DNA from: Ignavibacteriales bacterium
GTDB lineage: Bacteria > Bacteroidota > Ignavibacteria > Ignavibacteriales > Melioribacteraceae
Assembly: GCA_020635275.1 (NCBI GenBank)
Contig: JACKAA010000006.1
Location: 62,001-126,000, forward strand
Direction: 5' to 3'
Length of the DNA stretch: 64,000 nucleotides
The position numbers were made by a program, and so were the translations under genes. Shown one piece after another: positions 16,392-25,769 of the stretch. The notes under the pieces are model-generated. The model did not search any database. It was not told where the DNA came from and saw only the letters and a program-made list of their open reading frames with translations. How positions within the stretch are numbered: position 1 is the stretch's first letter; each line of letters starts with the position of its first letter.

Positions 16392-17645
16392 ATGAAAAAA
16401 ATAGTTTGTATTAGTTTAATTAGTTTACTCTTATTTTTAGAAAATTCAGCACAGCAAAATGATTCGCTCTTTTTTAATTTATCAGATTTATTAAAATCAT
16501 ATAATGGTAATAAAATAAGCACATCTGATGAATGGGAATCAATTAGAAGAAATGAAGTATTAGAACTATTTGAAAATAATGTTTATGGTAAAATTCCTAA
16601 TAATATTGAAGTAAAATTCAGCGTAAAAAAAGAAATTAAAAATGCCTTATGCGGCAAGGCAACTTTAAAGGAAATAGAAACTATCTTTTATAATCAAAGT
16701 GATTCACTCGTTGCTACAACATTAATTTTACTCCCAAATAATGTAGATAAACCTGTACCCTTATTTTTAGGTATGAATTTTTATGGGAATCACACAATTC
16801 ATGCTGACACAAGTATTTCAATATCTTCAAGCTGGGTTGCAAATAATGTTCAATTTTGCATTGAAAATAATAAGGCTAATCATTTATCCAGAGGCGTTAG
16901 ATCAAACAGATGGCCGGTTGAAAGAATTTTAGAAAGAGGATATGGACTAGCTAATATTTATTATGGTGATATCGATCCGGATTTTGACGACGGTTTTCAA
17001 AATGGAATTCATAAATTAGTTTTAGATCAAAATCATAAAATTACCGGTGATGAGTGGGGATCAATATCAGCTTGGGCATTCGGATTGTCAAAAGCAATGG
17101 ATTATTTTGAAACCGATAAAGATGTTGATAAAAATAAAATTATTGTTTTTGGTCATTCAAGGTTAGGCAAAACTGCATTATGGGCTGGAGCTATTGATCA
17201 AAGATTTGCGATGGTAATTTCGAATAACTCAGGCTGCGGAGGTGCAGCTTTATCAAGAAGAAAATCCGGTGAAAGATTAACAAACATTAATACGGCATTT
17301 CCACATTGGTTCTGCAAAAATTTCCACAAATTTAATAACCAAGAAGAACTATTGCCAATAGATCAAAATATGTTAATTGCTCTAATTGCACCAAGACCTA
17401 TATATGTCGCAAGCGCTGAAAGTGACTTGTGGGCTGATCCTCTAGGTGAATACTTATCAATGTATTATTCAACTCCGGTTTATCAACTTTATAATCAAGA
17501 TGTGTTTGGATCACCAAAACTACCTGAATTAAATCAGCCAAAGATTATAGGTAAATATGGATATCACATTCGTTCTGGCAGCCATGACGTGACAAAATAT
17601 GATTGGGAACAGTATTTAAATTTTGCAGATAGACACCTTAAGTAA
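16392..17645 (+). CDS. CE15-type glucuronoyl esterase-like protein
   Basis: 417 aa with a signal peptide (about 1-20). The signature GHSRLGK contains the catalytic Ser256. This matches the CE15 consensus G.SR.GK, with His replacing the frequent Cys. SGCGGAALSRRKSGE follows, and the catalytic His is probably His398 (GSHDVTKYDW). CE15 enzymes hydrolyse esters of glucuronic or galacturonic acid in plant cell-wall polymers and related uronates. Its length is typical for bacterial CE15. The neighbouring rhamnosidase (9 bp downstream) suggests a uronate-containing, rhamnose-decorated substrate. Confidence 0.85.
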   Translation: MKKIVCISLISLLLFLENSAQQNDSLFFNLSDLLKSYNGNKISTSDEWESIRRNEVLELFENNVYGKIPNNIEVKFSVKKEIKNALCGKATLKEIETIFYNQSDSLVATTLILLPNNVDKPVPLFLGMNFYGNHTIHADTSISISSSWVANNVQFCIENNKANHLSRGVRSNRWPVERILERGYGLANIYYGDIDPDFDDGFQNGIHKLVLDQNHKITGDEWGSISAWAFGLSKAMDYFETDKDVDKNKIIVFGHSRLGKTALWAGAIDQRFAMVISNNSGCGGAALSRRKSGERLTNINTAFPHWFCKNFHKFNNQEELLPIDQNMLIALIAPRPIYVASAESDLWADPLGEYLSMYYSTPVYQLYNQDVFGSPKLPELNQPKIIGKYGYHIRSGSHDVTKYDWEQYLNFADRHLK

Positions 17646-17654
17646 ATATTCAAT

Positions 17655-20600
17655 ATGACATTTAAAAAATTAAAATATATCAGGTTTTTATTTTTAGGTA
17701 TCCTTCTTTTATTTTTTTTCTCATGCTCAAATTATGATGATAAAATTTCAATTGTAAAATTGAAATGTGAGTATCTTGAAAATCCCATTGGTATTGATAT
17801 TATTACTCCACGCTTAAGTTGGGAAATAAAATCCAATTTAAATAACGTAAATCAAAAAGCATATCAAATAATTGTTTCCAGTAGTTTAGATAAGCTAAAT
17901 AATGAAATTGGAGACATCTGGGATTCAAAGAAAGTATTATCTGATGAATCAATTCATATAAAATATTTGGGAAAAGAACTAAAATCTCGTCAAAGAGTTT
18001 TTTGGAAAGTTAGAATATGGGATGAAAGAAATATTGCATCAAATTGGAGTGAGAATAATTATTGGGAAATGGGTTTGCTAAATCAATTAGACTGGAATGC
18101 AAAATGGATTGGAAGAGATGAACAAAAAGAAATAACAGTTGGACAATTAAATCCGGCAATTTACCTTCGCAAAAAATTCAAAGTTAAGAAGAAAATAAAA
18201 ACTGCCAGAATTTATATAACCGGCCTGGGTTATTATGAACAATACTTGAACGGTAAAAAAGTGGGGGACTATGTTTTATCACCTAATCAAACGAATTATG
18301 ATAGAAGGCAAGTTGACAAATTTGAAAATGGTAGAATTGCAAATATGTCAACCAGAATACTTTATAATACGTTTGATGTAAAAAAATATTTACAAGAAGG
18401 TGAAAATGTAATCTCTGTAATTTTAGGCAATGGCTGGTATTATCAAAACGAAAGGGAAGAATATTTACCGTTATCATTCGATACTCCAAGGCTATTTGCA
18501 CAATTAGAAATTGAATATGTAGATAGGACAAAGTATAAAATTGTAAGTGATGAAACTTGGAAAATTAGCACCGGACCAATTATTGATAATAATCTTTATC
18601 ACGGAGAAATTTATAATGCTCGATTAGAAAATCCAAATTGGAATCTAAATAATTTTGATGATAATAAATGGATTAATGCCAAAATTGTTAGGACTCCAGA
18701 TGGTGAACTAAACACCCAAATGTCTCCACCAGATAGAATTATTAAAACTATCAAACCAATTTCAATTGTAAAGTTAAGAGAGGGAATTTTCAAATACGAT
18801 TTTGGGACAATGTTTTCCGGTTGGGTAAAACTTAAAATTAAAGGTAAAAAAGGTGACCAAGTAAAATTAACTTTTTATGAAGATAGCGGTAATTCGTTTG
18901 AGCAGAGTGATACTTATATTTTTAAGGGAGATGATTTTGAAACTTGGGAACCAAGATTTACATGGCACGCATTCAGATTTGTTGAAGTAGAAAGTCCCAC
19001 TATTCCATTAACTTTAGAAAATATTGTAGGAAGAATTGTAAATACAGATGTAGAATCTGCAGGTAGTTTTGAATGCTCAAATCAGTTGTTTAACAGAATA
19101 GAAAATGATTACAGAAAAACACAATTAGGAAATATGCATGGTGGAGTTCCAACAGATTGTCCCCATCGCGAAAGACGAGGCTACACTGGAGATGGACAAA
19201 TTTCTGCTCAGGCTGCAATTTATAATTTTGACATGCATAGTTTTTATACAAAATGGCTCAATGATATTTCTGATGCACAAAATAAAGAAACTGGTTATGT
19301 TCCAAATACGGTTCCATATCATAGTGGAGGCGGGGGAACTCCCTGGGGCTCAGCATATATTATAATTCCGTGGTATATGTATTTATATTATGGTGATTCA
19401 CAAATTCTAGCTAATCATTATGATGGGATGAAAAAATATTTAGATTATCTTAATTCAATTACTGATAAAAATGGTTTGATTATAGAAAAAGAATTAGGTG
19501 AATGGGTACCACCGACAAAAACAGAAGTTCCACCGTCATTAGTGAGCTCCGCATATTATTTTTATGATTTAACATTGATGTCAAAAATTGCAAATGTTTT
19601 AGACAAATCTGATGATTCAAAATATTATTCCGAAAAAGCAAATAAAACAAAGATCGCTTTTAATAATGAGTTTTTTGATCCTACAACTAATAACTATTCA
19701 ATTGGAAGGCAAGGGGCAAATATTTTTCCCTTAGCATTTGGTTTAGTCCCAGCTGAATATGAAAATAAAGTATTTGAAAAACTTGTTTATAATATAGAGG
19801 TAAATTCTAAAGGTCATTTTGATACCGGCATGATGGCAACTCCATATTTATTGGAAGTTCTTACAAAATTCGGTAGAGCAGATTTAGCTTACACAGTTAT
19901 GAATAGAAGAGATTACCCTAGCTTCGGTTATAATATTGAAAGAGGTGCAACATCAATATGGGAAACTTGGTTAGGCAATGATTCACATAGTCATCCAATG
20001 TTTGGAAGTGTGTGCGCATGGTTTTTTCAAACTTTAGGCGGTATTAATCCTGATCCTGATAATCCAGGTTTTGAACATATAATTATTAAGCCTACTTTAG
20101 TTGATGAATTAGATTTTGTGAATTCTTCTTATTCGTCATTGTACGGTGACATTAAAAGTAATTGGGTTTATAGAAGCGGAAATTTAAAATTAAATGTTTC
20201 GATTCCTCCTAATACTTATGCTACAATTTATCTACCAGGTGATAAAAGTACAAAATACGAAATTGAAAATTCTGAAGTGAAATATGAAGGAATTGAAAAT
20301 AAATTCTTGAAATTTAGTGCACCTTCTGGAAATTATAATTTTGTAGTTAAAAACATTAGTGAATTTATTAAATCTCCAATGGTGTCAATTCCAGTAATTG
20401 ATCCTGCGGATTCAATTTTATACTCTCCAGATAGTGTAAGAATTAATATTCGTCAATATTCAAAAAATTCTGAAATTAGATATACCCTAGATGGCAGTGA
20501 GCCAAACAAAAAATCCTTACGTTTTTCAAAACCATTTACTCTTAAGGAAAGTGCAGTAATAAAAGCTAAAGTCTACAGAAATAATAATGATTCCGGTTTT

Positions 20601-21056
20601 ACACAAACTAATAGAATTGTATTTGTTGATTCAGTTAAGAATGGACTTAATTACAAATATTATTTAGGAGCTTGGTACAAGCTACCTGACTTCTCAAAAC
20701 TAGTTCCGCAAAAATCCGGAAAAGTTTTTGACATTAATTTAGATCAGTTTAAAGTTCTAGATGATAAATTCGGAATAATTTTTAATGGAAAAATTGAAAT
20801 TAAACATGAAGGATTATATACATTTTATTTAAGTTCTAATGATGGCAGCAAATTATGGATTGATAATAAACTAGTTGTTAATGCAGATGATTTACATGGA
20901 TTTTCTGGTGATTCTGGACAAATAAACCTCACTGCGGGAAAACATATAATTCAAGTTTATTATTTTCAAGCTGGAGGTGGTAAAGGATTGGAATTACAAT
21001 ATAAAGGCCCAAATACGGAAAAACAAGTAGTTCCAGCAAATGTATTTTTTAGATGA
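17655..21056 (+). CDS. GH78-type alpha-L-rhamnosidase lipoprotein with chitobiase-C-like and PA14 domains
   Basis: 1133 aa lipoprotein (FFSC near residue 24). Domain order is an Fn3-like N-domain opening LKCEYLENPIGID (about 33-135), the rhamnosidase N/beta domains with WNAKWIGRDE (about 145-470), the (alpha/alpha)6 catalytic barrel (about 470-800), a C-terminal sandwich (about 800-895), a chitobiase-C-like domain (about 905-1000, EIRYTLDGSEP) and PA14 (about 1010-1133, SNDGSKLWIDN). The general-acid region reads DCPHRERRGYTGD (D501-D513), a variant of the usual CPQRDER.GW with Glu506 as the likely acid. It releases terminal alpha-L-rhamnose in the periplasm or at the surface. The last two modules are shared with the second large rhamnosidase here (39545-42991), although their catalytic motifs differ. 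Confidence 0.93.
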   Translation: MTFKKLKYIRFLFLGILLLFFFSCSNYDDKISIVKLKCEYLENPIGIDIITPRLSWEIKSNLNNVNQKAYQIIVSSSLDKLNNEIGDIWDSKKVLSDESIHIKYLGKELKSRQRVFWKVRIWDERNIASNWSENNYWEMGLLNQLDWNAKWIGRDEQKEITVGQLNPAIYLRKKFKVKKKIKTARIYITGLGYYEQYLNGKKVGDYVLSPNQTNYDRRQVDKFENGRIANMSTRILYNTFDVKKYLQEGENVISVILGNGWYYQNEREEYLPLSFDTPRLFAQLEIEYVDRTKYKIVSDETWKISTGPIIDNNLYHGEIYNARLENPNWNLNNFDDNKWINAKIVRTPDGELNTQMSPPDRIIKTIKPISIVKLREGIFKYDFGTMFSGWVKLKIKGKKGDQVKLTFYEDSGNSFEQSDTYIFKGDDFETWEPRFTWHAFRFVEVESPTIPLTLENIVGRIVNTDVESAGSFECSNQLFNRIENDYRKTQLGNMHGGVPTDCPHRERRGYTGDGQISAQAAIYNFDMHSFYTKWLNDISDAQNKETGYVPNTVPYHSGGGGTPWGSAYIIIPWYMYLYYGDSQILANHYDGMKKYLDYLNSITDKNGLIIEKELGEWVPPTKTEVPPSLVSSAYYFYDLTLMSKIANVLDKSDDSKYYSEKANKTKIAFNNEFFDPTTNNYSIGRQGANIFPLAFGLVPAEYENKVFEKLVYNIEVNSKGHFDTGMMATPYLLEVLTKFGRADLAYTVMNRRDYPSFGYNIERGATSIWETWLGNDSHSHPMFGSVCAWFFQTLGGINPDPDNPGFEHIIIKPTLVDELDFVNSSYSSLYGDIKSNWVYRSGNLKLNVSIPPNTYATIYLPGDKSTKYEIENSEVKYEGIENKFLKFSAPSGNYNFVVKNISEFIKSPMVSIPVIDPADSILYSPDSVRINIRQYSKNSEIRYTLDGSEPNKKSLRFSKPFTLKESAVIKAKVYRNNNDSGFTQTNRIVFVDSVKNGLNYKYYLGAWYKLPDFSKLVPQKSGKVFDINLDQFKVLDDKFGIIFNGKIEIKHEGLYTFYLSSNDGSKLWIDNKLVVNADDLHGFSGDSGQINLTAGKHIIQVYYFQAGGGKGLELQYKGPNTEKQVVPANVFFR

Positions 21057-21088
21057 TATAAAAATTAGAAAATAAAGTTCAGGGAAAA

Positions 21089-22225
21089 ATGAAAATTAAA
21101 AATATATTATACCTATTAGCATTATTAGGATTTTTAATTTCTGCATGTAAAAAAAGTGAATCTTTAAAACATATTGAGATTTATTATGAATCTGGAAGAT
21201 TTGCAGGTTGGCCGGCTAATAATGGAATTTGGATTTGGGGAGATGAAATATTAGTCGGTTTTGCAAGAGGCTATCATAAAGATCTTGGAACAACTCAACA
21301 TAATATTGATAGAGAACGACCTGAAGAATCACTGTTTGCAAGAAGCTTGGATGGTGGTGAAACTTGGGAACTAGAAGATCCTTCAGTTGATGGAATACTT
21401 ACTGCCAGAGGTTCAGGTTTACATGGAACTGAACCGGATTATCCAAACAAAAAAGAACCTATCGAATTAGATGAACCAATTCATTTTTCCAATAAAAATT
21501 TAGCTCTTACTTTTAGAATGTTGGATTATAATACAGGACCTTCACTTTTCTATTATTCTTATGATCGAGGTCAGAAATGGAATGGACCATTTAATTTAAA
21601 AGTGGATGACTTTACAAACATTATGGCACGTACAGATTATATAATCCAGAATGATTCAACATGTACTGCCTTTTTAACATTATCCAAAGAAAATAATAAT
21701 GAGGGGAGACCGTTTTCTGCAATAACAAAAGATGGCGGAATTTCATGGCAATTATTTTCTTTAATTGGAGAAGTTCCAACAGGATTTGGAATAATGCCTT
21801 CAACTATAAAATTAAATGAAAACGAATATATTACAACTATTAGAAGACGTGAAGATACATTAAGATGGATTGATGCATATAAAAGTAATGATTCAGGTAA
21901 ATCATGGAAATTGTTAAATCCGCCCGTTAAAACATTAGGTGAAGGAAATCCGCCAAGTTTGATAAAACTTAAAGATGGAAGACTCTGTTTGACATATGGT
22001 TACAGAGCAGAACCATTTGGAATATACGCTAAATTTAGTAATGATAAAGGTCAGACTTGGACTGATCCAATTACATTAAGGCAAGATGGTTCGGGAAGAG
22101 ATATTGGTTATGTTAGGTCAGTTCAAAGACTTGACGGAAAAATAGTAACAGTTTATTATTTTCAAGATAAGCTTAAACCTGAAAGATATATAGCGGCAAC
22201 AATTTGGGATCCAAGTAATTATTAA
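21089..22225 (+). CDS. Sialidase-superfamily (BNR/Asp-box) lipoprotein
   Basis: 378 aa lipoprotein (LISAC near residue 19). Five Asp-box-like repeats are visible: SLDGGETW, SYDRGQKW, TKDGGISW, SNDSGKSW and SNDKGQTW. They define a six-bladed sialidase-type propeller. Family members include GH33 exo-sialidases and related enzymes acting on other keto acids or uronates. Without a clear arginine triad I cannot call a true sialidase. In a rhamnose/uronate locus a non-sialic acid substrate is plausible. It lies 32 bp after the rhamnosidase. Confidence 0.75.
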   Translation: MKIKNILYLLALLGFLISACKKSESLKHIEIYYESGRFAGWPANNGIWIWGDEILVGFARGYHKDLGTTQHNIDRERPEESLFARSLDGGETWELEDPSVDGILTARGSGLHGTEPDYPNKKEPIELDEPIHFSNKNLALTFRMLDYNTGPSLFYYSYDRGQKWNGPFNLKVDDFTNIMARTDYIIQNDSTCTAFLTLSKENNNEGRPFSAITKDGGISWQLFSLIGEVPTGFGIMPSTIKLNENEYITTIRRREDTLRWIDAYKSNDSGKSWKLLNPPVKTLGEGNPPSLIKLKDGRLCLTYGYRAEPFGIYAKFSNDKGQTWTDPITLRQDGSGRDIGYVRSVQRLDGKIVTVYYFQDKLKPERYIAATIWDPSNY

Positions 22226-22252
22226 TTTTTTAAATGAGTTCTGTGGGATAAT

Positions 22253-23968
22253 ATGAATATTAGAAAAATTTATTTAAGCTTTATAAATTTTATATTTATT
22301 TGTTCGTACAGTTTCGGTCAGAATTATTCAGTTTCTGGTGTTAACTTTGATGAACACATTTATCAAAAAAATCCAATTGAAGTGCTCAAATCGAAATATC
22401 TTAATAATCAAGGCATTCCAACGCATGAGATATTTTTAAAGAATAATGGAATAGTAAAAAACATAATTTCAAATGAGATTATTCCAATCTTCAAAATTAC
22501 GATTGATAAAAAGCAAATATCATATTCAAATAATAAAATTAATGAGATTAAATTAGCAGAAATATTAAATGTTGATTTCTATATTCAACGAATTAAAAAA
22601 TATAAATCTCAAAATAGTGCTGAAAATATTTGGGATGGAAGAGTTTATCTTGAAAACAATAATTTAATCGTTGGCGGATATTCATCAAAGTATAATGAGA
22701 GACCAGTAGGAAAAATTGATTTAGAAAACAATTTTATAAGACCAATTGAACAGCAATTTGCCGAGCAATTCCCAATCTTAAACATTCCTCCGGATGAAAT
22801 ATTATTTGATCCTTTCTCATTCAAACTTTTGCAAATTACCCAAAATTCAAATGATATTGTTGAGGAAAAAACTGATGAATATTTACCTATACAAATATCA
22901 AATGAAATCGGAAACCATTTGCAGAATATGCAGTTTGATATTTTAATTGATGAAAAAGGAATGACTTTAATCTTAAATGCAAAAGTTAGTGATCAAGTAA
23001 TAAAAATATCTGAGTGTAAGATATTGGAATCTGATATTATTGATGTAATAAATTCTTATCGCCCGGAATTAATAAAAGGCTGTATTCAACCTGGGAATGG
23101 AGAAATTGAAACATTCATATTAGAAGGAAAATTTTCAAATAGAATTTCATTAGTCAATGATGATATAGTAATTCAGGAAATTAAAACTATTTCCACGGAA
23201 TATGAAAATCTTGAAGTTATTAAGAGTGATATAGAAATTGACGGAAAGTTTAATGACTGGCACAATGTAAAAGGTACATCAGATTTCAAAGGTGATAGAA
23301 TTTCTTATCTTTATCCTAATCCAGATACTGATCTGCTAGAATTCAAAGTTACTAATGATGACAAATATCTTTATTTATATTCAAGAGTAGTCGGAGCTCA
23401 TGGAAGAACCGGTGAGAAGGGAAGATATTACTGGTATGCTTACATTGATGTTGATTCAAATCCCAATACTGGCTACTCGCCAACCAGAGATGATAATTGT
23501 TATTTTGGTATTCCGATTGGTGATGATTGTGAAGCTCAATTTGAATTTATAGGAAATAAATTTGTAAAAACTTTTTTCGGTTTTTCTGGAGTTGGTGCAG
23601 AGAAAGAAGTTTTAGAAGGTAAATTAGAATTAGGTCCTTCTTTTTATTCTGCAACGGATAGAAATGGAAATAAAAGAGATAAATATAAAATTGAATATGT
23701 AAATAGGGATGGGAAAAGATATATTACTCATGATTATACTGAAGGTACAAGTGAAGATATTATAATAGCTCTTTCTGCCGATGCATCTGAAGTTGAAATG
23801 AAAGTTGAACTAAAAGGATTTCTTAAAGATGTTAATGGTAATCCAATTCTAAGTAAAGGAAGTATAATTGACATTGCTGTAGGTGTTGAAGCTTCGAGTG
23901 ATTATTATAATTCAGATGACTGGGGAGCAGATTCATCTCCGGTTTTGTATGGATATAAAATTAAATAA
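22253..23968 (+). CDS. Secreted protein of unknown function with C-terminal CBM9/DOMON-like domain
   Basis: 571 aa with a signal peptide (about 1-23, ICSYSFGQ). Residues about 24-310 match nothing I recognise; they are mixed alpha/beta and contain no clear catalytic motif. Residues about 325-571 begin with IDGKFNDW, then YLYLYSRVVGAHGR and YWYAYIDVDSNPNTGYSP. This is the usual opening and strand order of CBM9-like (DOMON-related) carbohydrate- or heme-binding domains. A carbohydrate-binding accessory or an enzyme with an unknown catalytic half is possible. It sits between the sialidase-fold gene and a creatininase-family gene in the same run. Confidence 0.6.
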   Translation: MNIRKIYLSFINFIFICSYSFGQNYSVSGVNFDEHIYQKNPIEVLKSKYLNNQGIPTHEIFLKNNGIVKNIISNEIIPIFKITIDKKQISYSNNKINEIKLAEILNVDFYIQRIKKYKSQNSAENIWDGRVYLENNNLIVGGYSSKYNERPVGKIDLENNFIRPIEQQFAEQFPILNIPPDEILFDPFSFKLLQITQNSNDIVEEKTDEYLPIQISNEIGNHLQNMQFDILIDEKGMTLILNAKVSDQVIKISECKILESDIIDVINSYRPELIKGCIQPGNGEIETFILEGKFSNRISLVNDDIVIQEIKTISTEYENLEVIKSDIEIDGKFNDWHNVKGTSDFKGDRISYLYPNPDTDLLEFKVTNDDKYLYLYSRVVGAHGRTGEKGRYYWYAYIDVDSNPNTGYSPTRDDNCYFGIPIGDDCEAQFEFIGNKFVKTFFGFSGVGAEKEVLEGKLELGPSFYSATDRNGNKRDKYKIEYVNRDGKRYITHDYTEGTSEDIIIALSADASEVEMKVELKGFLKDVNGNPILSKGSIIDIAVGVEASSDYYNSDDWGADSSPVLYGYKIK

Positions 23969-23982
23969 ATATAAGGATGCTG

Positions 23983-24747
23983 ATGTACGTGAAACCATTT
24001 TTATTAAAAGAAAATAACTGGAAAAATATAAAAGAAACAAATTACAATATTGCTGTTTTACCTTGGGGAGCAACCGAAGCACATAATTATCATTTACCAT
24101 TTGGAACAGATATTTATGAATCTGAAAAAATTTCAGAAACCTCCGCTGAAAAAGCTTGGACTAAAGGTACAAAGGTAATTGTTCTTCCAGCAATTCCGTT
24201 TGGAGTTAATACTCAGCAGTTAGATATTAAACTTACTATAAACTTAAACCCTTCTACGCAATTCATAATTTTAAAGGATGTTATTGAAAGCTTAGAAAAT
24301 CATAATATTAAAAAATTTGTAATACTTAATAGTCATGGCGGTAATGATTTTAAGCAGATGATTAGGGAATTACAGAAAAATACAAATATATTCTTAACAG
24401 TTGTTAATTGGTATGGAATAGGAAATAACAACGATTTTTTTGAAGAAAGCGGCGATCATGCACATGAAATGGAAACTAGCTTAATGATGTATCTATTCCC
24501 TAATTTAGTTTTACCGTTGAGTGAAGCCGGAGATGGACTATCTAAAAAATTCAAAATTAATGCATTTAATGAAAAATGGGCTTGGGCTCCTCGTAATTGG
24601 ACAAAAGTAACTGAGGATACTGGTGTCGGTAATCCTAAAAAAGCTTCAGCTGAGAAAGGACAAAAATATTTTGAATTTATTACAAATGAAATCTCAAAGT
24701 TTTTAGTTGAGTTAGATACGATAAAACCTGATGAAATTTATGAATAG
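23983..24747 (+). CDS. Creatininase-family amidohydrolase-like protein
   Basis: About 254 aa, cytoplasmic. Metal-binding motifs of the creatininase family are visible: LPWGATEAHNYHLPFGTD, NSHGG and GDHAHEMETS. Family members hydrolyse cyclic or linear amides (creatinine, formamides) using Zn or Mn. The natural substrate in glycan loci is not known. Of two nearby ATGs, 23983 is preferred over 23977: AAGG at 23973-23976 directly abuts the first ATG but is correctly spaced for the second. It lies 15 bp before a Gfo/Idh/MocA gene, so it may process a nitrogen-containing sugar derivative (inference). Confidence 0.85.
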   Translation: MYVKPFLLKENNWKNIKETNYNIAVLPWGATEAHNYHLPFGTDIYESEKISETSAEKAWTKGTKVIVLPAIPFGVNTQQLDIKLTINLNPSTQFIILKDVIESLENHNIKKFVILNSHGGNDFKQMIRELQKNTNIFLTVVNWYGIGNNNDFFEESGDHAHEMETSLMMYLFPNLVLPLSEAGDGLSKKFKINAFNEKWAWAPRNWTKVTEDTGVGNPKKASAEKGQKYFEFITNEISKFLVELDTIKPDEIYE

Positions 24748-24762
24748 GAAAAGTTTGAAATT

Positions 24763-25755
24763 ATGAAATCAAAAATAAATTGGGGAATATTAGGAACAGC
24801 CACAATTGCTAAGGAGCAATTGATACCTGCTATAAAGCAAAGTAAAAACTCAGAATTAATAGCTATTGCTTCCAGAAATATTGAAAAAGCCAAAGAAATT
24901 GCAAATAATTATAAAATTCCGAAATATTTTGGAAGCTATGATGAATTGTTAAGTGATCCCCAAATTGATGCTGTTTATATTCCACTGCCAAATCATTTGC
25001 ATCTTGAATATACATTAAAAGCTTTGCAGAAAGGAAAACATGTTTTAGTAGAAAAACCTATTTGCTTAAAAAGTGAAGATGTTAAAATAATTATTGAAGA
25101 GAAGAAAAAGTATCCGAGTTTGAAAATCATGGAAGCCTTTATGTACAAACTTCATCCTCAGTGGAAAAAGGTAAAGGAATTAATTGAAAAAGGAGAAATA
25201 GGTGAACTAAAATTAATTCAATCTTCATTTTCATTTTATGATGACAATGCTGAAAGTATTGTAAATACTAAAGAATATGGTGGTGGAAGTCTATTTGATA
25301 TTGGATGTTATCCAGTTTCTATAAGCCGACTTTTATTTAATGAAGAGCCTAAATCACTATTTGCTGAAATGGAAATTGATTCGAAATTGGGAATAGATAC
25401 TACTACGACTTGTACTTTAGAATTTAAAGAAGGAAAATCTCAATTTTTCAGTTCAATTAGAATTTATGAAAATCAGAACGTTAAGATTTTTGGAACAAAA
25501 GGAATTTTAGAATTACCTATTCCATTTAATCCTAAGAATGATAAGGAATCAGAAATTTATGTTTATAAAAATAACGTTAAAGAAATTATCAAGATTGAAA
25601 AATGTAATCAATATGAAATTGAAGTTAGCTCTTTTTCAAATAGTATTTTAGAAAATAAAGATCCAATAATATCATTAGATGATTCATTTAATAACATGAT
25701 AATTATTGATAAAATATTTGAAAGTGCAAAATTAGGCAAAAGAGTTTGTATATAA
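24763..25755 (+). CDS. Cytoplasmic Gfo/Idh/MocA oxidoreductase
   Basis: 330 aa without a signal sequence, unlike the two Tat-exported relatives here. INWGILGTATIAKEQLIPA is the Rossmann nucleotide-binding start and VLVEKPICLK the EKP motif. AFMYKLHPQWKKV and GGGSLFDIGCYPVS match the substrate domain of the D-xylose/glucose-fructose oxidoreductase-type subgroup. It probably oxidises or reduces an intracellular sugar, for example returning a keto-sugar to its parent form. The next gene begins 14 bp downstream, when its start is taken at 25770. Confidence 0.9.
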   Translation: MKSKINWGILGTATIAKEQLIPAIKQSKNSELIAIASRNIEKAKEIANNYKIPKYFGSYDELLSDPQIDAVYIPLPNHLHLEYTLKALQKGKHVLVEKPICLKSEDVKIIIEEKKKYPSLKIMEAFMYKLHPQWKKVKELIEKGEIGELKLIQSSFSFYDDNAESIVNTKEYGGGSLFDIGCYPVSISRLLFNEEPKSLFAEMEIDSKLGIDTTTTCTLEFKEGKSQFFSSIRIYENQNVKIFGTKGILELPIPFNPKNDKESEIYVYKNNVKEIIKIEKCNQYEIEVSSFSNSILENKDPIISLDDSFNNMIIIDKIFESAKLGKRVCI

Positions 25756-25769
25756 TTAAGAAGGTCACA

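Noticed and set aside
25746..25769. Earlier ATG as the start of propeller-toroid protein B
   Set aside because: It overlaps the preceding dehydrogenase gene and adds eight residues before the signal peptide; ATG 25770 follows AAGAAGG and begins a normal leader.
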